Assembly: GCA_020746835.1 (NCBI GenBank)
Contig: JAGPNK010000013.1
Location: 248,001-312,000 of the forward strand
Direction of reading: 5' to 3'
Source: Stachybotrys elegans
Taxonomy: Eukaryota; Ascomycota; Sordariomycetes; Hypocreales; Stachybotryaceae
DNA: 64,000 nucleotides
Position 1 is the stretch's first letter. Every line of letters begins with the position of its first letter. This document shows positions 1-12,309 of this stretch, piece after piece. The position numbers and the translations under genes were made by a program. Below the pieces are notes generated by a model. The model saw nothing but the letters and a program-made list of their open reading frames with translations, had not been told where the DNA came from and searched no databases.

Positions 1-1063
1 GGATTGTCGACAAATCTGTCATGAGCTGCTTACAACGCCACATTCGTATCTTCCATACCCAGCTGAAGGAACCCCTCTCTGATTATCCGGCTGAGGAGAG
101 GAGGGGGGTGTGCTGAGTCGATGGAGGGGGGGCCGCCTGGGGGTCATCGGATCACCTTGACATGCGTCCGCAGCCCTCCACGGCCGAGAACCCCCATGAT
201 CCGCATCGTCTTCTTCCGACTGTCACCGAGAATGCCATATCTCCAGCCACAGGCCATCCGCCCAGCCCCCTAGTGCGAGTTGCGCGCGGCGGCATTAAAA
301 AACAACAAAGGAAAGCCCCTCTTGGGTGGTTAAGGGACCGCAAGGATCAAGCCTGCGGCGTCATCACGGCTACTCAGATCCAGGAGCATTTTCTCGATCC
401 CGGCTCCAGAGGGGGAAAAAAAAGAAGGCAAAAAATACCAGACCAGTGCCCAAAGATAGATACGGCATGGATCGCTGTTAGGTTCGTCGGGATATTCTCT
501 AATCGCACTCTGCCCTTGCCCAAGAGAGGTTGGTAGTGAACGCCTCACTTCTCACCGCCAGACCCTTTCAGCTGACTCGTCAACTCGTACTGCCCAATTT
601 CTCACACACCACCCTCTGTAAACAGTACCAACCGGACCAGGCGCTATTCACAGCACCAAGACGGTTCGGGATATGACGGGCGAACCGCTAGGGTGTTCAT
701 GTGAACTCGTTTCCAAAATTGCCTATTTTGGCATCATCCTCTTGGTGTAAGTTCAAACTTGACCTCATCCTCACCACGAGCCAATAGGAGTGCACAACGA
801 GAAGTAAGTGAATGTGATGTGATGTTGATTGATGATACTAGATGACACCCCGAGAACGCCGCCCTATGCATGCTACCGTATATCCGAACCAAGAACCAAG
901 AACCAAGAACCCATGATGGAAGAAGAAAAAAACCTAATGGACCCCAATGTGATGCAAAGCGCCAACGCCGCCCAGTGCCACCGTGGATATGTATGCAAAA
1001 GTAGAGAAAAGCCAGCCACCAACGCCGGACCTATCAAGACAAAGGGAAAATGCCGATCCGGTA
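1..1063. other. Gene-free left edge, downstream of the 1064-1804 gene
   Basis: No convincing coding region is visible. Open frames here (for example plus 162-536) have low-complexity, frame-incoherent translations and no family resemblance. The right part is presumably the 3' untranslated and termination region of the minus-strand gene ending at 1064. A short direct repeat of the word 'aaccaag' lies near 888-910. Confidence 0.6.
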
Positions 1064-1804
1064 TTATGCAATAGGGAGCACAAATCGCACCTTCTTCTCC
1101 GACTTGTCTCCCTTGGTCACCTCTGTGACAATCTCGTTGCCCTCGCCAGCATCGCTCTTGATCATGCTGCCGCCCATCTCGCTGATGAGCTCCTCCTCCG
1201 TCTCCTCCTCGATGGACCAGACGTCCGGGCTGGGCTCCCGCCAGAGGTGGTTGGGGCGGGCGCGGGAAGCTGAGAGGCTGCGTGCCGGGCTGGGTCGGCC
1301 ACGGAGATGGGTGCGGCCGCGGTAGCCAGGGCCAGGGAAAGAGTTGCGGGAAGGCAGGTTGAGGGCGGCGGAGCGCTTCCTACGGACACCGTCGATGGCG
1401 AAGTCGCTGAGGGAGAGCAGCTTGAAGTTGTTGCCGGTAAAGTAGACGTACTCGTCGTCGTCATCGTCCTCGTCGTCGGTGGTGGCCATGTCGGAGTCGA
1501 AGTCGGGGGAGGCGGAGCGGCTCTTGGGCCTGGCAAGGCCGTCGAGGGTCGAGGGGCTCACGCTGCGGACAATACCGCGAGGCTGGCTCCCGTCCTCGAT
1601 GCCGGCGTCAAAGTCCATCATGACCGAGTCCATGTGGTCGTCCTCGAGGCCCGGGGCCGGGGTGAGGAAGTAGGTGAGGGGATCGTCGTCGATATCCTCG
1701 AGGAGAGGCCGGGGCTCGTCCTTGGCCGGCAGCCAAGGGTTGAGGCGCACCTGGGTAGGCGGCCACGAGTCTCGCCGAGACATGTATTCCGATTCGATGG
1801 CCAT
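1064..1804 (-). CDS. Acidic low-complexity fungal protein of unknown function (246 aa)
   Basis: Single-exon frame. I chose the ATG at 1804 (protein begins MAIESEYMSRRDSW) rather than the in-frame ATG at 2080, because a TATA-like box lies at 2071-2077 inside the longer version and the extra residues are low-complexity. Visible features: a DLLxY-like segment (EDIDDDPLTYFLTP) near residues 30-45, an acidic run (DDEDDDDDEY) near residues 105-117, RS/RP-rich basic stretches in the middle, a second acidic patch (EEETEEELISEM) near 195-207, and a conserved-looking C-terminal tail ending KKVRFVLPIA. KVRF fits the RVxF pattern used to dock protein phosphatase 1, but that is only a motif match. No enzymatic domain is recognised. 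The codon-coherent, acidic composition and closed frame support a real gene; the function is unknown. Confidence 0.75.
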   Translation of the reverse strand: MAIESEYMSRRDSWPPTQVRLNPWLPAKDEPRPLLEDIDDDPLTYFLTPAPGLEDDHMDSVMMDFDAGIEDGSQPRGIVRSVSPSTLDGLARPKSRSASPDFDSDMATTDDEDDDDDEYVYFTGNNFKLLSLSDFAIDGVRRKRSAALNLPSRNSFPGPGYRGRTHLRGRPSPARSLSASRARPNHLWREPSPDVWSIEEETEEELISEMGGSMIKSDAGEGNEIVTEVTKGDKSEKKVRFVLPIA

Positions 1805-2070
1805 GTCTTCTTGTGTGTGGAAGACGGGGAAGGGGCGAGGAGAGGTAGAAAGGACAGTCCGTGGACGTCTTCTATAGTATTTCCAAAAGGCCAGGGTTGC
1901 TGTATGAGGAGGCGGGCAGTCCACCTGTGGATGATGTGTGTGGTGTTGATGGATGTTAGATGAAGGCCTGAGGGTGTAAGTTGGATGCCTGCCGTTGCTG
2001 CGAGGAGGAGGACTGCCTGATGTCGAGATCGAGAGGATATGCAGGTAGGACAAGGGGGCATCCAGACGAC

Positions 2071-2077
2071 TTATATA
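2071..2077 (-). promoter_or_regulatory. TATA-like box upstream of the 1064-1804 gene
   Basis: Reads TATATAA on the minus strand, about 267 bp before the chosen start codon. It is the reason for preferring the downstream ATG. Function is inferred from position only. Confidence 0.35.
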
Positions 2078-3078
2078 CATGCAAGTTGCAAGGAAGACGG
2101 TTCGTCCAGTCTCTCATCGAGGCCTAGATAGCGGGCCTGGCCCGTGGGTAGCAGGCAGAGACACAAAATCCAACCCAGAGTCACACTTGCTTGTTACTCG
2201 ACACACACCCCTAGACTCGTCCAAGACAAGATCGAGCAGGGGGGGAGGGGAAGACGACAGATGAAGATGAAAAAAGGCGCGCGCGCACTGCACTAGTCTG
2301 GTGCTCAGCTTGGAAAGCGTCGCAACCCAAAGTTGATGGAGGGTTGGCCTGCCTTGTGAGGTAGCAGAAGGGGTGGTCATCAGGAAAGCATGCGGGGCGG
2401 TGAACCCCACGTGGAAGAAGCAAGCGGGAAACCAAGGGAGGGAAAATGTCAGGCTGAGTCTGTTATCAGCCTTGGAAGTGCCATCTTGTTTGGGAGGGAG
2501 AGGGGGGGGTGTGGTGTGGGAGGCAGGGAGGAGGATGAGGAGGAGGGGGAGTCATCGGCGTGAGCGGCGGGCGCGGGCGATAACAAATGAAGGAACCCAA
2601 GTCTGAGTCTGAGTCTAGGTCTGAGTCCTGGACGTCTAGTGGCCAGGAGCTGATCGATAGTCGAACCCGAGCTGATGGTCCAGCTTACTACCTGGCTGGA
2701 TAAGAGAGTAGCGAGGATGATTGATACCAGATGGAGGAGTTGCGAGTTGAGCTGATGCAGGGACCATGGGATCGACCGCTCGATTTGATGGCTTCCTTAT
2801 CACGTATTGGACGGCTACCGAGCTGTAGTCCGTAGTCCTGGGGGGAGGGGGGGGGGGGGAGGATGGGGCATGCGCAGTCGGCAGATGCGCGAGCATGGGT
2901 GTTGATGCAGCCATGCCATGCCATCCCACATCATTCTTTCGTAACCAGGCTTGCGCGGCCAAGGCGAATGAACCACAGCCGCATCTTGCTGCTCAAACGA
3001 GCAAAGAAGAGTGTGCGTCGGCGAGCTGCGCGATGCGGGCGAGCCGAGAAGAGGGATGATGCCTAGCGAAAACAAAAT

Positions 3079-3125
3079 ATAAAATAAATAAAATAAAATA
3101 AAATAAAATAAAATAAAATAAAATA
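3079..3125. repeat. Pentanucleotide microsatellite (AAAAT)n
   Basis: About nine near-perfect copies of AAAAT/TAAAA are seen directly. A TTTA-type tract follows about 110 bp downstream. Confidence 0.9.
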
Positions 3126-3232
3126 GACCAGCGACTGGCATGCACTTGCTCGTCCAGCTTCAGCCCCTGTGTTCGGAACCTCCTTATCCCTTGAGGCGCA
3201 TGCATCCCATGGATTTTTTGGATTTTTTTTTG

Positions 3233-3259
3233 TTTTATTTATTTATTTATTTATTTTTT
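3233..3259. repeat. Tetranucleotide microsatellite (TTTA)n
   Basis: Consecutive TTTA units followed by a T-run, seen directly in the sequence. Confidence 0.85.
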
Positions 3260-6200
3260 CTTTCCTTCTCCTTGTTACTAGGTATTCCTTGGCCCTTTCT
3301 TAGTCCTGTCTCGTAAGCTGAGACATTGCGCACGATAACGCTATTCTTCCGCAAACGCCCGCCTGACTCGATTTTGCTGGGCCTCTTTTTTTTCCCCCCT
3401 CTTACCTTCTTCTTTCTTCTTCTACCCAATACCTTGGTTGTAACAGATGGGACAGATGCGAAACGCAAAACGAGGCATAGGGGAACAAGGGAACCCGCGA
3501 TGTGACTGGCGAGGTCACGCAGGGCAGGGCGCGGGAGCAGGGCGATCCTCCATGACGCGGGAGCTGGATCGAGAAACTAATGTCGGATCGGAATCATTAG
3601 CCGCAGCCAAGGTCTTTTTTCTTCTTCCTGTCCTCTCTCTGTCTCCTCCCACGTTCCTTGCATGATGGCTCTCCCGCCAACCACCCGCCTTCTTTTCTTG
3701 CTTTCTCGTCACGCAGCCTCGCATTGCTAGTGGGGGAGAGGAGAGGGGGGGGGGTGTCTGGATACGGGTTGTTCTCGTTATTTTTCTTGGTTCTTTTTCT
3801 TTCATGGTGGCCGGCACGACGCTGCCTGATCATGGGATTCTCCTCACAACCGCAATCCCCATCTCGAGCCCACATTCATCCCCCCCTCCCCTGCCCTCCA
3901 AGGCCCGACGACGATCGCGGATGCTCGTCGGTGGATAGAGCGGAGGAGGGGTCAGTCCATGACGATCGATGCCATCCTTGGCCGATGCTGCCCCGGCGCG
4001 AGTCCCATGTGCACACAACCAAGCACAAACTCCCCCCATCATGGACATTCCAAATTTCCACGATTCTCTCCTGCCCTCGACACCCTCTCTTCCTCTCTCC
4101 CTGCTGCTGTTCCAAGCGCATGTCTACTCATGTGTGTGTGTGTGCCCCTGCAGCATCCCGCGCACCCGTCGTATCCGGAGCGCCTCCTCCGCACATCATA
4201 TCATGCGCACTCCCGAAGCAGAGGGAGCCTCGACATCGGATGACTTTGCCTCGGGCCTTGGCGCCCTTCTCCCGTGAGGCTGCGACGCTGCTTTCTTTCT
4301 TGCCTTCCGTACCAAAGGGGTGGGGTGGGAGAATACGTCCTTCCATTCACCGACATGAAGCGTGACGGACAACCAGCCACGGGCAGGCTAACATGCAGAC
4401 TTGACGTCAATGTGGATGACCTATCCGACAAGACGTTCGTTCCATTTCTCCCTTGGCTTCCTCGTGCTCGTGTCCGTCCATCCGCCATCTCGATCTACCC
4501 GCCTAGGGTTCTCAGACACCGCATTGTCCCATCATCCCATGCCTCCAAGCATGGCGCTTTGCACAATCAGAGGACCCCTCCCTCTGAGACATGTCAAAGA
4601 GCGCCGATAACTCGCCGCTGCCTGGCCGAGCGTCGCCCCGGCCCTCCTCCCGGCCTGTCAATCATGGCTGCTTCAGGCATCATCCCTTCTCACCGCACTC
4701 CTTTCTTTGCCTCAACCATAGGGTAATCTAATTCTCCAAGCGCCTTGCTCGCGCCGGCTCAGCATAAACAACGCCAGCGAGGACCAGCCACCTGTCTTGA
4801 CGTAGGTAGATAGACTTCGACCTTGGACTCTGACCGCTTCCTCGGGCTTCCAGAAGGCCTCTAAATTAAATGACATCAAACGTCTAGGGTCCTTTTCCTA
4901 TCGTCTTTTGAAGCGATCGGCAATCTTGTCACACCGCATTTCCAGAATTCCAATGTCGTTTACGCTATGACTCGGCGTGGTGATGACATCCCGTTTGATC
5001 TTCGCACCTTGTCCTCTGCATGCTCTGCATGCTCTGCACGTGTTGCTTGTGCGAGTCAAGAGATGGCTATCGGGCGAGATCTCGGCGTATGCCTCATGAC
5101 AGGCGATGTTATCAATGTTCAAACATCCCTAAATCCACTCACATTCACATTCTTTAACCTCGGGCGTACTCGTACTGGATTATTCCAGCCCCCTTGATCG
5201 TTTCGGCGATAGTCCATGCCATGGCACTAACATGACGTCCTCTCAAACCAGTAAGCAGTGATTTGCGAGAGGCGCCTTACGATAAGGACGCACCAAGCCT
5301 CAGTAAGCGGTTTGTGCTATAATTGGAATGGATACAAACCTGCGTGCCGTCTTACACGAATGCGAACCTCCCTAGAAAATGTCACAAATGGGCCGCCTTT
5401 ACACACTTGATCAAAACTCACCCAGTCCCATCCATCATCCTGCCAACGCTCGACCACAGCAGACCCGACCGGCCTTCTGCCCACATGTCAGCAGAACTGC
5501 ATCACACATCGTATCTGAGGCCTGAGTCCTGTGCCTGCACGCCCGTGGGTTCCAGTTTTCACCACGGCGGGCTCTATGGGGAATGTCTCAGCAGCCACCC
5601 CAACCAAGCCCTGGATTTCCTGCTTTTCTTTCCTGGAGGTCATGTTTCCGCATGCACGCCAAAGCACGATCGAGATCTGGAAAGAAACTCGGCTGCAGCT
5701 CTGTCCTCCCTGCAGCAAGTTGGTCGACTATCGTGGTCCGAGCAGGACACAGTCCCAGAAGTCATGAAACAGCATACGCAAAGATGGCCATTGCAGTGGT
5801 CAGGCTATTCCTTGTTTTCTTCTTTATTTTTTATTTTTTTCCTCTTCTCGGATTTCCAGCCACGAACATGGTTGATTGGGTCTTGGTCCATTGCCACAGT
5901 TCACGCTGAAACATGATACATGTCCTGGATTTTGGTCCCTCGATCTGACATTCTACAGACATCGCCACAAACTTCGACGCCACCTGCAATTGCGTGAAAA
6001 CAATCATTTCAGGTAAACATGATTCTTTCACGACTTCTAAATCCAAGACCATACTACATGTACAAGAATAAAAGTTATGTACAAAGCAAGCATTACTCCA
6101 ACGGAGTACCCCCCGCAAGCTCCCTCTTAACAAGCGAACCGGCGAGCGGTACGACGAGCATGCTTGCGTCGAGCAGCAGGACTCTCGGGGTTCCCGGGAT

Positions 6201-6427
6201 AGACTGGGGAGAAAGGACTCCGGATTTGGGTCAGGAGTAGGCTAAGGGTTTTGTCTGCTCCCGAAAGGCTCGACTCTCTTTTATTTCTATTGCTGACTGG
6301 CTACCAAGCAAATTCCAGATGCACAGCAACAGGAGCCTTCTTTCATCGTAACATGTCCAACCACAAATGCAAGCCAGCTCTGTCCTCTTTTTGTTTCCTT
6401 CATCCCAAACGTGCTCCCGCTTTTCTT

Positions 6428-8028
6428 CTACTCTGCAGGCTTCTGCGCCCAGACAATCTTCTGCTTGTAATATCCGTGGATCGCCGGGTCGCGGAACTCC
6501 TTCTTGAGATGCTTAATGTACACGCGCACCTCCTCCTGCGTCCAGCCCTGGAGGCCAGCGATGTAGATCAGGGAGCCCTCCGTGTCCTGCTCCACGGCGA
6601 GCTGCTGGAAGCTGCCAATCTCCTTTTGCTTGCGGTCCTTGGGCCACGTACCGATGGGAGTCTGACGATAACGTGAGTAAAAGCATTGAGACGACATTGC
6701 CGTGGTATAAGAGTGGTAGTACCTTGAAATCCTCTTCGTGGATGTTGACAAAGTTGGCCTCCTCGACCGACTTACGCTGGACCCCGTCCTCGATGATGGT
6801 CATCCACCGACCCATCTTCTTACCGCCCTCGATGAAAAGGCTACCAAACTGGCCCATGGCAGTCTTGTCGTGTACAGAACCGTCGTCGCTGCTAAACTGC
6901 ACCGATGCCTCATGCGTCTCAAGCCAGCCACCGGGCTTCAGGCACCGGTATGCCTGCTTGAAGAGCTCTGTCCAGTCCTTGATGCTGCCAAACAGCCAGC
7001 GAATGTGAACATAGTCAAGCGAGTTCTCCTCAAACGTCCAAGGCTGGGTGCAGTCATCGATTTGGCTGGATGGGGGTCAGCATTGCCTTGCAGCAGTTAG
7101 TCGGGTGATCCGATAGCTCACAAATCGATGTTAGGAGGAACCCAGCTGGGCTGGATGGGCGATAGATCAGTTCCAATGACCTTGGCATCGGGATACTTGT
7201 CGGCGAAATCGCTATCAAGTGGTTTAGTACTTCTTGGTCTGGTACCGTGAGGTGGAAGCATACATTGCCCAGATACCTAAAACACAGCAAACATCAGTCA
7301 CGGGTCGGGCAGCATGTGTCTGTACGTGTATTACCCACCGGTTCCTGTGCCGATATCTACGACATTCTACTCGTTGTTAGCACACAAGGTCCGATGCCAT
7401 ATAGCTGGATGCGGCATACCTCGATATTTTTACCCAGGGGTGCGCGGTAGATGTTGCCATCGAGCATGAGCGTCAGGACATGGTGACTAAACATATGAGC
7501 CTCCCAGAACAGGTAGATGGGTCGAGATGCGCGCGACTTACATGATGTCGAGGGACTCGTTCTGTGTGTCGTCGTTGGGAGCCCTTACGCGTCCGTCAGT
7601 AAGAGCGAATACTCCCATGCGCGCGCGGGATAAGCCGGGCTCACCAGTACTGGGAGTCGCCTCCACGGCTGCTGTGAAACGTTCTTCCATGGATGGTTCG
7701 GTACTCAAGGATAGATGAGGACATGGAGGCTGTGCTGCTGGCGACATCAGCAATGGCTGAGTCGCCATCGTCGTCATCCTCGTGCGCGGGCTGCAGTTTT
7801 CTCGAACAGTGCAACGTCAGCTCACATCCCGTCCGGTCCCAAACATTTCATCGTATCCGACGTCTCGGGATCATGGGGGCGGAAGGAGGGGGGTGTTGGC
7901 GGTATGATTGGGTACATATTTTAGGAAGGGAATCCCACCTGATTCTGCTGCAGATCTAGCCAATGCTGACCAGGCAGGATATTGGACGTCTCGCCGGGCG
8001 GCGCAGTGGTCTCTGGCTGGTCTGTCAT
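6428..8028 (-). CDS. LaeA/UMTA-type SAM-dependent methyltransferase (350 aa, nine exons)
   Basis: Class I S-adenosylmethionine methyltransferase of the fungal LaeA-like family; the substrate cannot be read from the sequence. Exons on the minus strand: 8028-7939, 7790-7645, 7583-7542, 7486-7420, 7366-7339, 7276-7264, 7211-7122, 7065-6723, 6661-6428. All junctions keep phase and total 1053 nt. SAM-binding motif I reads [16 protein letters not shown] (about residues 118-133) and is split by two introns. It is followed by the acidic loop [17 protein letters not shown], motif [20 protein letters not shown] and the post-motif [14 protein letters not shown], all in the order usual for this family. 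The start [14 protein letters not shown] opens a disordered leader with a DEDDDDGD-like acidic run. LaeA itself regulates secondary metabolism; most paralogues are uncharacterised, and no biosynthetic cluster genes lie nearby. Two exons of 28 and 13 nt are unusually small. Confidence 0.93.
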
Positions 8029-9105
8029 AACTCCCTTCCACGTGCAATTTGCTAGGACTAGACGACAGCTAGCAGGTAGGGAATGAATGAAGGGGCGGAC
8101 GGAGTGGTAAAGAGTAAGCAAATAGGAAGAAGGAAAAGGCCGGGTAGATTTTTACAAGCGGACATCCCGTTGATTAAGTGCCTGCATGCGAATACACGTT
8201 CGGTATGGTGGTGCAGCCATGGGATAAGTGAAGGGAGCATGAAAGCGGGGTTTTGCTTCCACTCCAACAAGGCAATGCCCAGGGTACGGACAGGAGTAAT
8301 ATGGAGATGGGGATGGATGCAAGGAGGCGAACGCGCTGCCAGCGAATACTTGTGGACTTTGGTCAGTAAACTGGACAGGGGCGCATTCCTTTGGATGGAA
8401 TTGGTCCGGGGGCTTCGGACGACGAAGCGAGTCCGTATCTCTCCCGCGGCCCTCGATGCAGCTTGTTGCTGAATGTCGAGAGCATCTCATTCGCTCGCTG
8501 CACCCTGATCCTGGCTGGGCATTGGCATGGCTGCCGTGGCAAGATGATCCGCTTCACCATCCTGCTCTCGCTTCAGAACTGCCGTCCTCGTGCTTGTCAT
8601 AAGCCGATAACACCTGCACACATCCCCCGGGCGCTGGTCAATACAGACAGATATACAAATAGCACGGCTTTCTAGCCTTTAATGTCCATTGTTAATACAG
8701 AGTACCCAAGTATTTTTGTTTCTTTCCTTCATTCAATCATTGAGGTCTTTGCCGACATCAGCTTCCGAAGTCAGCCCCATGTCGATTTGCTTCCTTTCTT
8801 CCCATGACCTCATCCGTAGTATCGAAAAATATCCGCCTGTCCAAGCCCTGTGCCAGAGCAAGAGGCAGTTCCCAAGTCCCTAGCGTGGGCAAACGCAGCA
8901 TGGTTGCGAATTCATGCAAAAGAAGAAAAGGGTGAGGTCGAGAAACGGACAAGAAGAAAAACGCCGAAACAGCCATGTGTTGGGCATGTGTCGCGGCATG
9001 CAGTCGCACAGAGCGCTCGGTAACCATGTCGTTCAATCGCCCCTTGCTTGCCCTGCGATGCTGATCCACGTATTCCAGTTGTGTGTCCAAAATTTTCCGT
9101 CCACC
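8029..9105. other. Intergenic region between two minus-strand genes
   Basis: No gene is seen. It holds the promoter of the LaeA-like gene and the 3' region of the phosphatase gene. Frames at 8083-8472 and 8152-8490 overlap on opposite strands without any family resemblance. Confidence 0.55.
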
Positions 9106-10912
9106 TTATCGTTGAATCTTGACGGGCTTGCCGCCTTCGACAATAACCTGCTTATCCAGCTGTGACTCGACGTCGCCGTATTCCAACCTCTTCCACGTCG
9201 TGATGCGAGCCACGTTGGTGTCAATATCAAATACTCGCACTCTGCGGTGAAACCCGCCATAGCCAGCATAACCGCCAAAACCAGAACCACCCGCATAGCA
9301 CATCCAGAGGGCTGGGGTTTCTTTCTCGCCGTCCACAGTGGACAGCGAGCAGTAATCGTTGCAGTGATCGCTGACATCATATTAGCAAAGGAATCGCGCA
9401 ATGCCGCTGTCTGTCACTCACTGTCCTGCGCTGACCATGACAACACCTTGCTCTACGAGAGCATCTCGGAAGCCTGTATTCAGCTTCGGGGCTGTGACAC
9501 CTTCTTTCCACTGGCCCAGGCGTGCCAGGTTTTTGTCTCTGTATTCCGGCAGTGGAATATGAATAAAAGCAATATCCATGTGTCGATGAGTGTACTCTTT
9601 GTGCTTCGCCTTGAGGCCTGTGGCGGTCTTCTTGAACCACTCGACCTGATTCGGCTTAATCCAGTCATATCCTGGGTATTTGTGCTCGTCGGGGGAATAT
9701 GCATGCGAATCGAGAAGATAAACAGTCAAGGCCGAGTGATCCGAGTTGCCTCGGGCAAGCACCTCCACGTAGTAATTCCCTACGCCCGAGATATCCGATG
9801 GTCCAGATTGTGCTAGGGAGTAGGGAAGAGTTTCCAGAAGGGCCATTTGGCCTTTGCGGGATGTCGTCTTCTCGTCGTCGTGGTTGCCAAAGATGGACGC
9901 GTATGGGATCTTGCGACTTGTCAAGATGGCTGCGTACTTGAGGATAGCCTAGAAATAGTCAGAATACGGATCACCGTACACAAATCCCACAGCTAAGCAT
10001 ACCGAGGTGGCATCAGGGGCCGTGTCTCCGTTGACCTGGTCGCCGCTAAAGACAACAAAGTCCGGTTTCTCGTCTTCGAGAATCTTGGTGACAAAGTCGA
10101 GCGTTCGAGGGTCTGCCTCGCATGAACCTCCCTTGTAGCTATCGGGAATAGCATCTCGACAGGCGCCCACTCCAGTGCTCAGATGCATGTCTGCAATCTG
10201 CATGATCTTGAACCGCCCGTTATCGCGGATTCTCGGCTTCGGCTTCTTAGGCTCCAGTGCGTGGCCGCGCCGAACCGTGATGTGTGCGCTGTGCAGAGGG
10301 CTGCCTGCGGTGAGCAATAAGGGCGTGCCCACAATGGACCAGCCCTCTCTGGCTTCGGCCGCATCGTCGCCAAAGAGGACGTCAAGGTCCGTCACGGCGT
10401 CGGCCGAGTCGCTCGACTTCTTCTTGGTCGACCGTAGAATCCAGATACCTCCCGGCCGCCGCTCCCACTTTTTGCTCTGGTCGGTGGTGGAGGCGGGAGC
10501 TAGTCGTCCCACGGATACATCCATGACGACACTATCGTCGTCGGTGAGATCCTCCTCACGTTTGCGGCTGACATGCAGGAATGCCTTGGAATTCCACGTC
10601 TCCCCCAAGTATAGCTCCTTGGGAATCCGATGCCACCTATTGGGGTCGAGTTCGCAAGTCGAGAAGATGTTGATGCTGGAGCAACTAGTCACAGTCACAT
10701 CGACCACCACCAACCCCGGGTGATGCGACGGCATGTAGCCATGGATGGAGTTGGGCAGAACCCTGTAGTTGCGGTCGAGAAGCAGAACAACGAGGAAGGT
10801 AAAGGACGCCGCGGCGGCGACCTGGATGATGGTGCGGACCTATGGGTTTGGAATTAGAGTTGAGGGTGCAACATTGCATCCGTGATACGTCACTCACAAT
10901 TCGTCGCGTCAT
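9106..10912 (-). CDS. Dcr2-type calcineurin-like metallophosphatase, N-terminal membrane anchor (547 aa)
   Basis: Exons 10912-10898, 10839-10003, 9948-9422 and 9370-9106 (1644 nt, phases checked). The tiny first exon encodes MTRRI. Exon 2 begins with a hydrophobic segment (about residues 9-28, ending FLVVLLLDRNYR) that looks like a signal anchor. The metallophosphoesterase motifs appear in order: IADMHLS (D-x-H, near 220), SGDQVNGD (near 269), GNHDDE (near 304), HIPLPEY, and GHDHCNDYC (near 459-467), where the last GHDH spans the third splice junction. This matches the family of yeast Dcr2, a phosphatase linked to cell-cycle control and to dampening Ire1 in the unfolded protein response. The length resembles yeast Dcr2. 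All metal-ligand motifs look intact, so activity is expected. Divergently arranged with the SAP-domain gene about 1.4 kb away. Confidence 0.93.
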
Positions 10913-12309
10913 GTTGGAAAAGGCTCCGAGATCATGTATTGGCAGAGGTCTCGTCTTGTCATGCAGTGACGATGGGGCAGCGTCGCGATGGGAACTCGAT
11001 CAGAACCTGGGTATTCTTCGTTCTCATCGTCCCATGCCCCTATCGCATGGCGAACGGAGCTGTGCTTGCGCTATCCAACGGCGCAGTGAATGGACGATGG
11101 AGACGTCCGATCGATGATCGGGAATGTCGGTAGGCCGGGGGTGGTGTCGAGGCTGGACAAGTACTCTGACAACAGGACTGGGCAGAAGCTCGTGATGGTC
11201 CCTGATGATGATGGTTGAGTGCGGGAGGTTACCAGGATCGACAAAGGTATGTACCGGAGAGCGGAGCACTCAGATGGCACATGCGAATGGGTCGTGAAGG
11301 GGGAAAAATTAAGGTAGCAGACGGAGCACTTGCTATCGATATGGATAAGGTAGGCCTCGAGTCTTCCATGCTGGGATTAGCCCAAGGGCAGACGGGGCAC
11401 CTGCCACCTCGCCTATGGACGCCTTACCCAGCTAAAGCTGCCCCGTACGGCAGCGTACATGGAAAGTACAGCTACCGAGCAAGCTGCAGCCTGGAATCCT
11501 TCCCAGCTGGGTGAGGCTGGATCTGGAGGCTGGGGAAATCGGAGGCACAGGTACCGCTACCTTGTTTGATTGCTACGCCTCCCCATGCCTACCTACCTAC
11601 CTACCTACCCTGTATGCGAGCATACTAACTACTTCTCAGGTCCTCGAGCTTGACGACACCAACATAAGAATCTCCGCGATTTATCGTCTTGCAAGTTTAC
11701 CAACCCAGAGAGAGTAAATTATGATCTTCACTGAGAGCCGAGCAATTCTCGGGCGGTAGATGTGTCACTGTGTGTGTGTTACTATACTTGTATTCACGTC
11801 CTCGTAGTCTGGATGCTGAGGGTGGGTGTTCCATAACTTGATTGCCTTTGTCTCGATATAAATCCCCTGGACGACCATCTGATCCATAACCATCCACGTC
11901 CATGTGCGCGTTGGTCACATCAAATATTCGCCTGATTGGCCTACATGACATTAACAAACTTGGGTCAAACAGCCATGGGATACTATCAGCTAGGCTGTTG
12001 GTAGGCATGTTATGAGCAAGCCTCCATGTTTGAGGAGTAGACCTACCCTGTACACAACAAACTGGTCCGTGCGCGTCGCCAACAATCCAGCCGACGCGCG
12101 CGACGGCTCGAGGTCCTGGCTGTTAGGCTCTTCAACAACAATAGGGTTCTCATCAAAGCTCGCTCCTCCCGCATCACCCTGCGATCGAATCCATCCAAGG
12201 CCCTCACCAGAGTCGCGTCGATCCCCGGATACAGCCAGACCCATCATCCCCTGACCTGTACTTCTGAAACGCGCGCGCACAACATCGCGACCAAGCCAAC
12301 GCAAATACC
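10913..12309. other. Divergent promoter region between the phosphatase and SAP-domain genes
   Basis: No gene is supported. A TACC tandem tract lies near 11589-11609. The two flanking genes are transcribed away from this interval, so it should hold both promoters. Confidence 0.6.
11589..11609. repeat. Tetranucleotide tract (CTAC)n
   Basis: About five tandem CTAC units seen directly; a similar tract occurs at about 38333-38358. Confidence 0.85.

Larger units (their letters stand above)
2078..6427. other. Long gene-poor interval with simple repeats
   Basis: No gene is supported across roughly 4.3 kb. The plus-strand frames at 3658-4365, 4274-4726 and 5323-5916 give Pro/Ser/His-rich translations without domain character and lack splice-supported extension, so I treat them as chance. 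The interval contains a G-run near 2841-2860, a pentanucleotide tract at 3079-3125, a TTTA tract at about 3233-3259, a short TG tract near 4132-4144, and a CTCTGCATG direct repeat near 5018-5040. It probably includes the promoter of the 1064-1804 gene and the 3' region of the methyltransferase gene ending at 6428. Confidence 0.5.
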
